Part shown: positions 42,438 through 51,128 of the stretch, piece after piece
Layout: each line of letters opens with the position of its first letter
How positions within the stretch are numbered: the stretch's first letter is position 1
DNA from: an uncultured Christensenella sp.
GTDB taxonomy: Bacteria > Bacillota > Clostridia > Christensenellales > Pumilibacteraceae
Assembly (NCBI GenBank): GCA_910585055.1
Contig: CAJUBY010000003.1
Span: 22,283 to 86,282, forward strand
Reading direction: 5' to 3'
Length of the DNA stretch: 64,000 bases
Made by a program: the position numbers and the translations under genes
The notes under the pieces: generated by a model
The model's input: only the letters and a program-made list of their open reading frames with translations
The model's database searches: none
What the model was told of the DNA's origin: nothing

Positions 42438-44774
42438 ATGAAAAAAATCATGATGATCATGGCGATTGCGTTGGCGCTTGTTTTGGCAGGGTGTTCTTCG
42501 GGATCCGTAACGCATACCGTCACGTTTTACTCGGAGGGCGCGGTGTACAAGACCGTAAAAGTCGCCGACGGAGGAACGGTCGGTCGTCCGACCGATCCCG
42601 TACGCGACGGGTATGAATTTACGGGTTGGTATAAGACCGCCGAATGCGACGGCGAGCCGTACGGTTTCGGTACGAAAGTCAAGTCAGGTTTTTCGCTGTA
42701 TGCGGGTTGGAAAGACAAAGACATCGCGTACGAGCCGATAGGCACCGCGGAAGAATTTATGGGTATGGACCGAGCCAAGGCGTACCGTTTACTTGCGGAT
42801 ATAGACCTTTCCGGCGTAGATATACCCGCTGCGGAAGCACCGTTTTCGGGTACGTTCGACGGCAACGGTCACACTGTCACGGGCTTTAAGCTTGCTCGCG
42901 CAGGCGGATTGTTCGGAACGGTTACGGGCACGGTAAAAAATTTGTGCGTAACTGGCGCTTCGATCAAGTTCGAAGCAGAGGGCGGTACCGTTTACGCAGG
43001 TATCGTCGCCGACCGTATAAACGGCGGACGTATAGAAAACTGCTTTGTAAAAGGAAACATAAACGTTAAAAATACCGACACGAGGCTGTCGGTATATGCC
43101 GGACTTGTAGCAGGAAGGAGCTATGACGGCGATATTATAGGCTGTACCGCCGACGGCGATATAGATGTGAATAACGTTGCTACTGCGTATGCAGGCGGCA
43201 TCGTTGCTTACAACGGCGGCGAGGGCGAAGCACTTTCCCGTGTGCTCGACTGCCGTTACGGCGGCAACATATCCGCGCTGTCGCAGTCGCAGACCGGATC
43301 TGCGTATGTCGGCGGAATAGCCGGATACAATGCCGGCGAAATATCGGGATCGTTCGGATCGGACGGAAAACTCGTCGGAACGACATATCATTATTACGAT
43401 TTCGTGGGCGGCATCGCAGGCGACAACAACGGCGGACAGATCCGCGGCTGTTTGGGCGTACACGATATAAAAGCCGAGACGTGGCACGGCGGCACGTTCG
43501 CCGGCGGAGTTGTGGGGCATAATTTTCTGCAATACGTCGCAGAGAACTGTTTTGTCTGGGACGGACAGCAGATCGAACTGAACGTCACCGATTCGGAGTA
43601 TTATAAACTCGCAAGGCATAACCGCGTGGTTTACCCCTCCGTTTCGGCGCAGACGATAGCGTCCGAATCGTTTCAGCGTAAATATTTCGGGAATTTCGAC
43701 AGCATAAGCGAAGGATATTTCCCGTCTACGGATCTCGAAACGCCCAAACGGATCTCGTTGACGCCTGCAAAGGGCACCAGGGGCGATCCCATACTCATTT
43801 CCGACAAAACGCAGCTACTTGCAATGGACTCGAATAAAAGCTATAAACTGACGGCGGATATCGACGCTTTGGGCGAGACCGTTTCCATAGGCACTTACGA
43901 GCATCCTTTTTACGGTTCGCTGGACGGCGACGGACATACGGTAAAAGGCATATCGCCTGTCGGCGGAAACGACGGCGCGCACGCGCTGTTCGGATATTTT
44001 TCGGGCAATGTCGAAAATCTAAACGTCGTTACGAGTTATGTGCCGAGCGGCGCGCAGAGCGGACTTAAGTATGTTGCCGGGCTTGTCGCATACAGCACGG
44101 GCGGACGTATATATAATTGTACGGCGTCCGTCACGGCAGACGTTCAAGCCGACGGCGCGCTTGCAGGCGGTATCGTCGCGTACAACGACGGCGGCGCCGT
44201 GGATCGCTGCGATGCGAGCGGAACTATCACTGTTACGGCTAAAACTCCGTCCGCGGTGTGCGGCGGCATAACTGGAGTAAACCGCGGCGGCAGGATATCG
44301 CATTGCACGTCGTCCGTCAACGTTACGGTAACGGGCGCGGACTATCTGTCCGTCGGCGGCACGGTGGGAAAGAACGAGGGCGATATATCGTTCTGTCTTA
44401 ACATCGGTACCGTCAACGCCGTGCTTACGATGGATAATCCTTCGTCGACGGCGGCGCTCGGCGGTATAGTCGGAACTCACCTGTCCGGTATTGTAGACGG
44501 TTGTTTTGCTATCGACGGCATAAACGGCGGCGGAGTACATTCGGTATTTATTTCCGGCGGTATCGTCGGCGTCAACCGCGCGGCGATCAAAGACTGCTGT
44601 TATATCTGTGACAGCGTGGATTACGGCGCAGGCTACAGCAAAGACGAAATATCGGCAGTCGAAGCCGAGGACACGGCGGAGCTGGAAAAAATAATAGAAA
44701 ACATGGACGGGGACGTTTGGACGTTCGACAAAGAGACCGAACTGCCCGTATTGAACGGACGGGAGGTCGCATGA
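42438..44774 (+). CDS. Lipoprotein with InlB-type repeat and GLUG/beta-helix repeats
   Basis: The 778-residue product has a lipobox ending at C19 (VLAGCS), one InlB-type repeat (about 25-95, GYEFTGWYKTAECDG), and two long arrays of GLUG-like repeats (about 100-410 and 445-740). Each array begins with a FSGTFDGNGHTVTGF/FYGSLDGDGHTVKGI motif followed by many AGGIVAYN and GRIENC units. These repeats form a right-handed beta-helix and occur in adhesins and in some surface enzymes. The role is probably binding or display on the cell surface. It ends overlapping the next gene by four bases (ATGA). Confidence 0.8.
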   Translation: MKKIMMIMAIALALVLAGCSSGSVTHTVTFYSEGAVYKTVKVADGGTVGRPTDPVRDGYEFTGWYKTAECDGEPYGFGTKVKSGFSLYAGWKDKDIAYEPIGTAEEFMGMDRAKAYRLLADIDLSGVDIPAAEAPFSGTFDGNGHTVTGFKLARAGGLFGTVTGTVKNLCVTGASIKFEAEGGTVYAGIVADRINGGRIENCFVKGNINVKNTDTRLSVYAGLVAGRSYDGDIIGCTADGDIDVNNVATAYAGGIVAYNGGEGEALSRVLDCRYGGNISALSQSQTGSAYVGGIAGYNAGEISGSFGSDGKLVGTTYHYYDFVGGIAGDNNGGQIRGCLGVHDIKAETWHGGTFAGGVVGHNFLQYVAENCFVWDGQQIELNVTDSEYYKLARHNRVVYPSVSAQTIASESFQRKYFGNFDSISEGYFPSTDLETPKRISLTPAKGTRGDPILISDKTQLLAMDSNKSYKLTADIDALGETVSIGTYEHPFYGSLDGDGHTVKGISPVGGNDGAHALFGYFSGNVENLNVVTSYVPSGAQSGLKYVAGLVAYSTGGRIYNCTASVTADVQADGALAGGIVAYNDGGAVDRCDASGTITVTAKTPSAVCGGITGVNRGGRISHCTSSVNVTVTGADYLSVGGTVGKNEGDISFCLNIGTVNAVLTMDNPSSTAALGGIVGTHLSGIVDGCFAIDGINGGGVHSVFISGGIVGVNRAAIKDCCYICDSVDYGAGYSKDEISAVEAEDTAELEKIIENMDGDVWTFDKETELPVLNGREVA

Positions 44775-47605
44775 TGAAGATCAAAAGATCGGCGGGGCTT
44801 ATTATGGCCGGATTATTGGCGGCATCGGTTTTAGGTATATCCAACGACGGCGCGGCAAAATCGGAAACAGTCGGCGCGGACGGGTTTTCGAGCGTCACTG
44901 CGTCGTCTCAATCGTCGGATCACGACGTGACGCTCGCATTCGACGGCGACGCCCGTACTTATTGGCAGGCGCAGTCGGACAGCGGAAACATAGTCTGCGA
45001 TCTCGGCGGTATAAAACGCGTGCTTTCTTACCGTCAGCGGTTCGTAAGCGAAGGACTGTGGTTCTTTGCGGTTTTCGGTTCCGTCGACGGCGAGAATTGG
45101 GCGACGCTTGCGGACTATAAATCGGGCGGCGCGGGCATAGTGTTTTCGGACAGCGTGAGCGGCGCTTACCGCTATATAAAAATCGAGTTTTACGGCGCGG
45201 AAAACGGCGCGCAGGCAAACAGCAGCGAGTTTTCTGTAGACTGTGCGGAACTTGCCGACGGCGAGAACATAGCGCTCGGAATGAAGGGCTACAGCGGATC
45301 GTGGGCAGCGGGGTTCGAACACGAAAAAGCGTTCGACGGCGACAGCGGCAGTTATTACTGCGCCAACGACGGTAACTTTCCGCAGTATTGCGGCGTGCGT
45401 TGGGAATACGGAGTATCGGCGCGCAGCGTTTCGGTGCTTTTACAGGATTACGGAACGTACGAATTCGAAGTGATAGGAACAAAAGCAGACGGCTCGACGG
45501 TGACGCTTTTGCCGCGCGAAAGCCGCACGGGAGTGTATTTCGAGTTCGAAGCGGACGGTATTTTCACCGACGTTCAATACAAGCTTTACAACGGACCGGG
45601 CTGGGCGAACCTTACGGAAATGCAGGTTTTCGGGTTCAGAAACTTCGTCGCGGATAAATGTGCGGACGGCGCCGTCGAAAAGGAGAACAACGTGTTCGAT
45701 CTCGGCGGTCTTACCTATATCGATCGGGTAGACGGCGGAGGCGATATACAGCTGTCGGACGACGGACGGAACTGGACAGCCGCTGCGGACGGAAAGGGCG
45801 TCGCGCGTTATCTCAAAACGCAGAGCAAGCCGACGGCGGTGTTCGCGTCGCGCATAGAACGCGACCTGGCGATGGGACTCAAGGGCGCGGTCTCCGACTA
45901 TTCGAACGAAGGATTTTCGGCGGATAAATGCACGAAAAATCCCGAACACGAAGACGGAAGATCGCAGTTTTGGTGCGCCGAAACGTACGGCGGTACGCAT
46001 TGGCTTACGCTCGATCTAGGCAGAACGTGTGTGGTGGACAGGGTCGTGCAAAAATTTCAAGACCCCGGAGAATATAAATTCAAGATAGAAGCTTCTACGG
46101 ACGGAACGTCGTATTTTACGCTGTACGGCTGTACCGAAGAGGCGCGGCAGGGTCAGACTTTCGAAGTCAAGACTGCCGGTAACAAAAACATCAGGTTTGT
46201 CAAACTAACGGTCATCGACTGCGCGTGGGCAAATAGCAACCGTTTGGCGGTGTACGGCGTGGGTTCGCCGCTCTCCGAAAGCTGGTGGCAGCGCGAATCG
46301 GGCGTCGTCAGATATTATCCCAAAAAGCAGAAAGACAGGATAGGAGACATTATAGGCAAACTCGACGAGTACAGACGCAACGGATTCAAGGTAATAGAGA
46401 TACATCAGCCTTACGAAGGTCAGGGCGATATTTGGGCGGGGCTCGGCGCGACGAACAACTATCAAGCCGACCCTTCCAACGGAACGCTCGATGACTGGAA
46501 CGATCTGTTACACGAAGCGCACAGCCGCGGCATGTACGTGTTTATGTTCGGAAACGTCGGCTATACACGTTCTTCCGCCGAATTTTTCAGAAAGGCTTGT
46601 ACCGACTACGCCAATGGGATAGCGTCGGCGGAACGCGATATGTTCCTGTTCTCCGATAAGTGCGCCGACCCGACCAAATGGTTTTGGAGCGATACCGCAA
46701 ATGCTTACTATTACGGGTACTGGGGCGAAGACGGACAGATCCCAAACTATAATTTCGACAGCGAAGCTTGGCGTACGGAATGCAAGAAATACGTTTCGTT
46801 CTGGGCGGATTTTGGATTTGATGGCGTTGCGCTCGACGCGCCGCCTGCGTATTACTTCGGGAATTCCGATCCGGCGACGGTAACTTACGACAGCATAACG
46901 CATCCGCTCCGCGCGCGTAACATAATGATCCTTCCCGAAGGTACGGGCGACAGCAATTACGTGTACAGCTACGGATACAGCGCCGTGCAAAACTACAACA
47001 TGGGCAGCTGGGGCGGCGGTGCGTGGAGTTTGGGCATTGACGCGGTCACCGATAAAAACGCAACCACTGTCGACGACTTTATCAAATCGGGACGCGACAA
47101 TACCGTATCGCTCGGCGGAGCGTCAATTGCGCCGCTGTGTTTCGAGCAGAAATACGAACATGTCGATGACTATAAGCGTAAGGCGGAAGCGGCGCTTTTG
47201 TGCACCAGCGGACATATGGCTTTCTTGCACGCCGGCACCGACGTGTTTATCGGACAGGATATTTTGGCGCAGCAGAGCGAAGATCTTCAGCGCGAAGTGC
47301 ATTCTCTTTTTAAACTGCAAAACGGTTTTTCCGCGTTTAACACGAGCGGTTTCCGTTACCGCGTAAAAACGGATAACGACAAGGTGTATTACGCTTATAA
47401 CAAAGGCGATATGAGCGGAAACGTCAGGGCATTGGTCGTGTTCAACTATTCCGGAATGCGGTCGGAGATAACCGTCGATCTTTCCAATACCGGTTACGTC
47501 GGAAAACTGACCGATCTGCGTTCGGGCGAGATCTACGAGATACGCGACGGCAAAGTTTCCGTTACTCTCGATCACGGCGGTTATATAACGCTGGGGCAGG
47601 TGTGA
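44771..47605 (+). CDS. Secreted GH13-like glycosidase with N-terminal discoidin-like domains
   Basis: The 944-residue protein has a signal peptide (GLIMAGLLAASVLG), discoidin-like modules at about 35-155, 156-290 and 360-495, and a TIM-barrel domain at about 500-850 followed by a beta domain. The barrel has alpha-amylase-family features: FKVIEIHQPYEGQ and LLHEAHSRGMYVFMFGNVGY in the first half, a likely nucleophile D689 in FDGVALDAPPAYY and a likely acid E723 in ILPEGTGDS. The usual Asn-His-Asp of region IV is not obvious, so the specificity is probably unusual. The start overlaps the previous stop; an earlier in-frame start would lie well inside that gene. It is the only enzyme of the cluster. 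Confidence 0.8.
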   Translation: MMKIKRSAGLIMAGLLAASVLGISNDGAAKSETVGADGFSSVTASSQSSDHDVTLAFDGDARTYWQAQSDSGNIVCDLGGIKRVLSYRQRFVSEGLWFFAVFGSVDGENWATLADYKSGGAGIVFSDSVSGAYRYIKIEFYGAENGAQANSSEFSVDCAELADGENIALGMKGYSGSWAAGFEHEKAFDGDSGSYYCANDGNFPQYCGVRWEYGVSARSVSVLLQDYGTYEFEVIGTKADGSTVTLLPRESRTGVYFEFEADGIFTDVQYKLYNGPGWANLTEMQVFGFRNFVADKCADGAVEKENNVFDLGGLTYIDRVDGGGDIQLSDDGRNWTAAADGKGVARYLKTQSKPTAVFASRIERDLAMGLKGAVSDYSNEGFSADKCTKNPEHEDGRSQFWCAETYGGTHWLTLDLGRTCVVDRVVQKFQDPGEYKFKIEASTDGTSYFTLYGCTEEARQGQTFEVKTAGNKNIRFVKLTVIDCAWANSNRLAVYGVGSPLSESWWQRESGVVRYYPKKQKDRIGDIIGKLDEYRRNGFKVIEIHQPYEGQGDIWAGLGATNNYQADPSNGTLDDWNDLLHEAHSRGMYVFMFGNVGYTRSSAEFFRKACTDYANGIASAERDMFLFSDKCADPTKWFWSDTANAYYYGYWGEDGQIPNYNFDSEAWRTECKKYVSFWADFGFDGVALDAPPAYYFGNSDPATVTYDSITHPLRARNIMILPEGTGDSNYVYSYGYSAVQNYNMGSWGGGAWSLGIDAVTDKNATTVDDFIKSGRDNTVSLGGASIAPLCFEQKYEHVDDYKRKAEAALLCTSGHMAFLHAGTDVFIGQDILAQQSEDLQREVHSLFKLQNGFSAFNTSGFRYRVKTDNDKVYYAYNKGDMSGNVRALVVFNYSGMRSEITVDLSNTGYVGKLTDLRSGEIYEIRDGKVSVTLDHGGYITLGQV

Positions 47606-47606
47606 T

Positions 47607-48311
47607 ATGAATATAAAAAAAATTACGGTATCGGCAGCAGCATCGCTTGCGGCATTGACGGCATTCGGCGCGTTATCATGCGCCTCTGCGCCCGACGTTG
47701 CGGCACCGATCACTCCCGAAGTTTCCGCGCCCGACATGTCTGACGGGGGAACGGAAAGATCGATCCGCATGTCCGTGAACAACGGTACAAACCGCGCGGA
47801 CGCAGTGTTTACCGCCGGTTATACCGATAAAGGCATTCTGCTTACGGCGGAAGTCGCGGACAGCGACGTTTATACCGGAGTAGTATATTCGTACGGCTAC
47901 GACGACAACGTCGAATATCTTGTAAATCTAAAGACCGCTTCACCCAACTGGGATTCGGCAGGTACTTTTCACTTTTTGATAACGGCGAACGGCGATACGT
48001 TTTTGCAGAAAGCAAATTCGCCTGGCGGGTTCGGCGCGAGCTATGCGTTGGATCTTAAATGCGTCAACGGCGGTAATTTTTCGTACAGTGCGGAACGTAC
48101 CGACGGCGGCTATAGAACCGAAGTATTTTTGGGCTACGACCTGCTCGGCACGGACAGGGAGACCGCTTACGGCAACCTCTGCGTATGTCCGGCAATACGC
48201 AATACTCACGATTATGCGGACACAGTTTGGGAGTCGTATAACGACAACGGCTGCAATTGGAGCAACGCGTCGAGCTTTATCCGGGTTTTTGCGGACGGCT
48301 ACGGCGTTTGA
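47607..48311 (+). CDS. CBM9-like sugar-binding lipoprotein
   Basis: The 234-residue product has a signal peptide with a lipobox-like end (FGALSCASAP, C25). Its body resembles the family 9 carbohydrate-binding fold: GILLTAEVADSDVYTGV, the DDNVEYLVNL strand, then YRTEVFLGYDLLG and the aromatic-rich end DTVWESYNDNGCNW. It starts one base after the previous stop and is the last gene of the cluster, before a terminator. It is probably a small surface sugar-binding protein. Confidence 0.65.
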   Translation: MNIKKITVSAAASLAALTAFGALSCASAPDVAAPITPEVSAPDMSDGGTERSIRMSVNNGTNRADAVFTAGYTDKGILLTAEVADSDVYTGVVYSYGYDDNVEYLVNLKTASPNWDSAGTFHFLITANGDTFLQKANSPGGFGASYALDLKCVNGGNFSYSAERTDGGYRTEVFLGYDLLGTDRETAYGNLCVCPAIRNTHDYADTVWESYNDNGCNWSNASSFIRVFADGYGV

Positions 48312-48340
48312 ATGAATGTCCGAAAATAAGAACGCATTAT

Positions 48341-48370
48341 AAAGATCCCGTTTTAGACCGGGATCTTTTG
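48341..48370 (+). terminator. Terminator of the lipoprotein/GH13-like cluster
   Basis: AAAGATCCCG pairs with CGGGATCTTT; loop of seven bases and TTTT end. Confidence 0.9.
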
Positions 48371-48436
48371 TGTGTTTTTTCAGTCGGGTTTTGTTGTCTA
48401 TTTCGACTGCAGCATTCGGCGCCGAAGTTTATTGTA

Positions 48437-48467
48437 TAAAAAATGCCGCCGGCGTTTTGCCTGCGGC
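48437..48467 (-). terminator. Terminator of the membrane-protein gene at 48483
   Basis: On the minus strand GCCGCAGGC-aaaac-GCCGGCGGC followed by ATTTTTT. Confidence 0.8.
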
Positions 48468-48482
48468 GATATAACGTAATAT

Positions 48483-49199
48483 TCAGTTATTATCGAACGG
48501 GTCGATTGAGTTATTTGTTGCTTCGTTCTGTACTGACTGCTCCGAAACGGTACCCGATAAAGTATCTTCCGTTACGGTGTTTTCGGTTCCGACAGGCGCG
48601 GTTTCCGTTGCCGGCGCAACGGATTTATTTTCTTTGTATTGCATAACTATAAACATTACCGAGCCGATGATTGAAACTATACCGCCGATAAAACCGAGAT
48701 AGACGGTCGGTCCGACATTAATTTTCATCATGGTCCTTGCAAGTATTTCTATTTCGTTCGACGTGACCGTTCCGGCGCTTATTTGACCTTGATATTGTTT
48801 TTCGATCATATCGATTATCATTTTTACGGTAGCGTCTTCGACGTCGTTTCTGAACAAAATACCGGAAACCAGCACAAGCACCGTGCCTATCGACATGATT
48901 GTCAATCCGGCGATGTTGAGCCCTTTGATTTTTTTATTGGATTTAGTACGGAAGTTCATATCCACGGTGAATATAACGATACCTATAACAGCCGTGATGA
49001 CCGAAACGATAATGAACGCCGGATTCAATCCCAATGCAGAAACGTCGTCATCGAACAAACCCATTGCAACATCGGTATTTGTGGTTTTTACGGAACCGGT
49101 AACTACATCGAGAAACAGCGAAACGAGCAGCAACCCACCGCCGAATCCGATCATTGCGCCGCATATGTTGATAAACAGCTTTTTGGTTTTTTCCTGCAT
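48483..49199 (-). CDS. Hypothetical membrane protein with four helices
   Basis: The 238-residue product has membrane segments near 10-30 (GAMIGFGGGLLLVSLFL), 60-78 (FIIVSVITAVIGIVIFTV), 93-112 (LTIMSIGTVLVLVSGILF) and 166-185 (YLGFIGGIVSIIGSVMFIV). A hydrophilic, Thr/Glu/Asn-rich C-terminal tail of about 50 residues ends in DPFDNN. It is not recognised. The gene is somewhat more AT-rich than its neighbours. It has its own promoter and terminator. Confidence 0.65.
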   Translation of the reverse strand: MQEKTKKLFINICGAMIGFGGGLLLVSLFLDVVTGSVKTTNTDVAMGLFDDDVSALGLNPAFIIVSVITAVIGIVIFTVDMNFRTKSNKKIKGLNIAGLTIMSIGTVLVLVSGILFRNDVEDATVKMIIDMIEKQYQGQISAGTVTSNEIEILARTMMKINVGPTVYLGFIGGIVSIIGSVMFIVMQYKENKSVAPATETAPVGTENTVTEDTLSGTVSEQSVQNEATNNSIDPFDNN

Positions 49200-49232
49200 G
49201 ATCTTTCTCCCGTCGAAATTTTCATTATGTGA

Positions 49233-49262
49233 ATTATATCACACAATAACGTACACAGTCAA
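49233..49262 (-). promoter_or_regulatory. Promoter of the membrane-protein gene
   Basis: On the minus strand TTGACT (49262-49257) and TATAAT (49238-49233), spacer 18. GGGAGAAAG serves as ribosome binding site before the ATG at 49199. Confidence 0.8.
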
Positions 49263-49384
49263 CAGTTTTAATAAATTTTATGTTTGTTTGCCTTTACGTA
49301 GAATATTTCTGATTTTTTACTCGGTCAAATGCCGATCAACTCGGATCTGTTTTGGATTTAAGCACGGAAATTTTCCGGGCGGTA

Positions 49385-49413
49385 TTGTTTTTGTCGTTAA
49401 TGTATGGTAAAAT
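49385..49413 (+). promoter_or_regulatory. Candidate promoter of glpK
   Basis: TTGTTT at 49385-49390 and TAAAAT at 49408-49413, spacer 17. A second TATAAT lies at 49428 without a good -35 box. Confidence 0.45.
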
Positions 49414-49482
49414 AAGCACGTCAAAACTATAATAATGATACGGGTGTTCGACCTCTGTACGCTCGTAACGACGGAAAACCGA

Positions 49483-50973
49483 ATGAAAAAACAAAAATAT
49501 ATACTTGCGCTCGATCAGGGCACCACGAGTTCACGCGCCGTGATATTCGACGGCATGGGGAATATAACAGCCATGTCACAGTCGGAATATACACAGATCT
49601 ATCCGCAGACAGGGTGGGTCGAACACGACCCGACGGAGATATTTTCTTCCGTTGTCGCCGTATCTGCCGATGCCGTGGCAAGGTCCGGTATAAGCATGTC
49701 CGATATCGCCGCCGTCGGGATAACGAATCAGCGCGAAACGGTTATAGTATGGGACAAAAAAACGGGCGAGCCTGTATACAACGCCATAGTTTGGCAGTGC
49801 CGCCGTACCGCAGAGTATTGCGACAGACTGAAGGCGGACGGATACGGCGAAACTGTTTACAAAAAAACCGGTCTACCTATCGACGCATATTTTTCCGCCG
49901 CAAAAATAGCATGGATACTCGACAATGTTAAAGGTGCGCGTGTGCGTGCCGAACGCGGCGAGCTTCTTTTCGGCACCGTAGATACATATCTTATGTGGAG
50001 GCTGTCGGCAGGCAGGATATTCGCTACCGATCATACCAATGCGTCCAGAACGATGTTGTACGATATACACAGGCTATGCTGGGACGAGTGGTTGATCGAT
50101 CTTTTCGGGATCCCGTCGTGTATGCTCCCCGAAGTTCTGCCGTCCAGCGGCGTTTTCGGATATACCGATAGGGATGTATTCGGTGCGGAGATCCCCATCG
50201 CAGGGGTCGCCGGCGATCAACAGGCGGCATTGTTCGGACAGCGGTGTTTCGACCGCGGTTCCGCCAAGAGCACGTTCGGCACCGGCTGTTTTCTGCTTAT
50301 GAATACGGGAGATGAGGCTGTGGAAAGCAAACACGGACTTATAACGACTTTGGCTGCGTCGGGCGGAAAAACGCCGTGCTACGCTTTGGAAGGAAGCGTG
50401 TTTTCGGGCGGCGCCGCCGTTCAGTGGCTGCGTGACGAATTGCGTGTTATAGGTACGGCTGCGGAATCGGAAACATATGCGGAAAGCGTAGCGGATAACG
50501 GCGGTGTTTATACGGTGCCGGCATTTGTCGGGCTGGGTGCACCATATTGGGCGCCTTATGCGCGCGGAACTATAACAGGTATAACGCGCGGCACATCGCG
50601 CGGACACATAGTCCGATCTGTGTTGGAAAGCATAGCGTATCAGGTAAACGACGTGCTTGCCGCCATGGAAAAGGACTGTCCGTCGGACGGGATAAAAAGG
50701 ATCGCAGTCGACGGCGGCGCGTCCGCGAACGATTTTCTTATGAGATTTACGGCAGACATCGGCGCGCACGAAGTTTTGCGTCCTGCGGTAACGGAATCTA
50801 CGGCGCTCGGCGCTGCGTACCTTGCCGGGCTTGCGGTAGGAGTCTACGATATAAACGAGTTGCGCAAGCCGCATGCCGGCGTCACGGTATTCAAACCGAG
50901 CATGACGGAGGAGGAACGCAAACGTCTGACCGACGGCTGGCATAAAGCGGTACGAATGACTTTGAACGGTTGA
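49483..50973 (+). CDS. glpK: Glycerol kinase
   Basis: GlpK phosphorylates glycerol to sn-glycerol 3-phosphate with ATP. The 496-residue product carries YILALDQGTTSSRAVIFD at its start, GWVEHDPTEIF, GITNQRETVIVWDK, the GVAGDQQAALFGQ segment and SVFSGGAAVQWLRD, all typical. The ATG at 49483 matches the family's start; a longer frame from 49435 adds 16 atypical residues. There is no glpF or glpD beside it, which is unusual, so glycerol uptake genes must be elsewhere or uptake is by diffusion. Confidence 0.96.
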   Translation: MKKQKYILALDQGTTSSRAVIFDGMGNITAMSQSEYTQIYPQTGWVEHDPTEIFSSVVAVSADAVARSGISMSDIAAVGITNQRETVIVWDKKTGEPVYNAIVWQCRRTAEYCDRLKADGYGETVYKKTGLPIDAYFSAAKIAWILDNVKGARVRAERGELLFGTVDTYLMWRLSAGRIFATDHTNASRTMLYDIHRLCWDEWLIDLFGIPSCMLPEVLPSSGVFGYTDRDVFGAEIPIAGVAGDQQAALFGQRCFDRGSAKSTFGTGCFLLMNTGDEAVESKHGLITTLAASGGKTPCYALEGSVFSGGAAVQWLRDELRVIGTAAESETYAESVADNGGVYTVPAFVGLGAPYWAPYARGTITGITRGTSRGHIVRSVLESIAYQVNDVLAAMEKDCPSDGIKRIAVDGGASANDFLMRFTADIGAHEVLRPAVTESTALGAAYLAGLAVGVYDINELRKPHAGVTVFKPSMTEEERKRLTDGWHKAVRMTLNG

Positions 50974-51075
50974 AATATACCTTATAAACGGGTGCGGTGC
51001 AGCCGACGGGATTACTCGGACAGTATTCCGAATGGTTAAAAGTCGATTAAAAATCACACTTAAGGCAAAAAACGC

Positions 51076-51104
51076 TTGTACAATTTTGACAAGTGTGTTA
51101 TACT
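51076..51104 (+). promoter_or_regulatory. Promoter of ftsH
   Basis: TTGTAC at 51076-51081 and TATACT at 51099-51104, spacer 17. Confidence 0.75.
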
Positions 51105-51128
51105 AATCAATAATGCGGAGGAGTACAT

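Noticed and set aside
40332..42515. Very long minus-strand open frame (727 codons) opposite the InlB/discoidin lipoprotein
   Set aside because: It is antisense to a convincing lipoprotein gene and has no signal, fold or family motif; codon use of the plus-strand gene keeps this frame open by chance.
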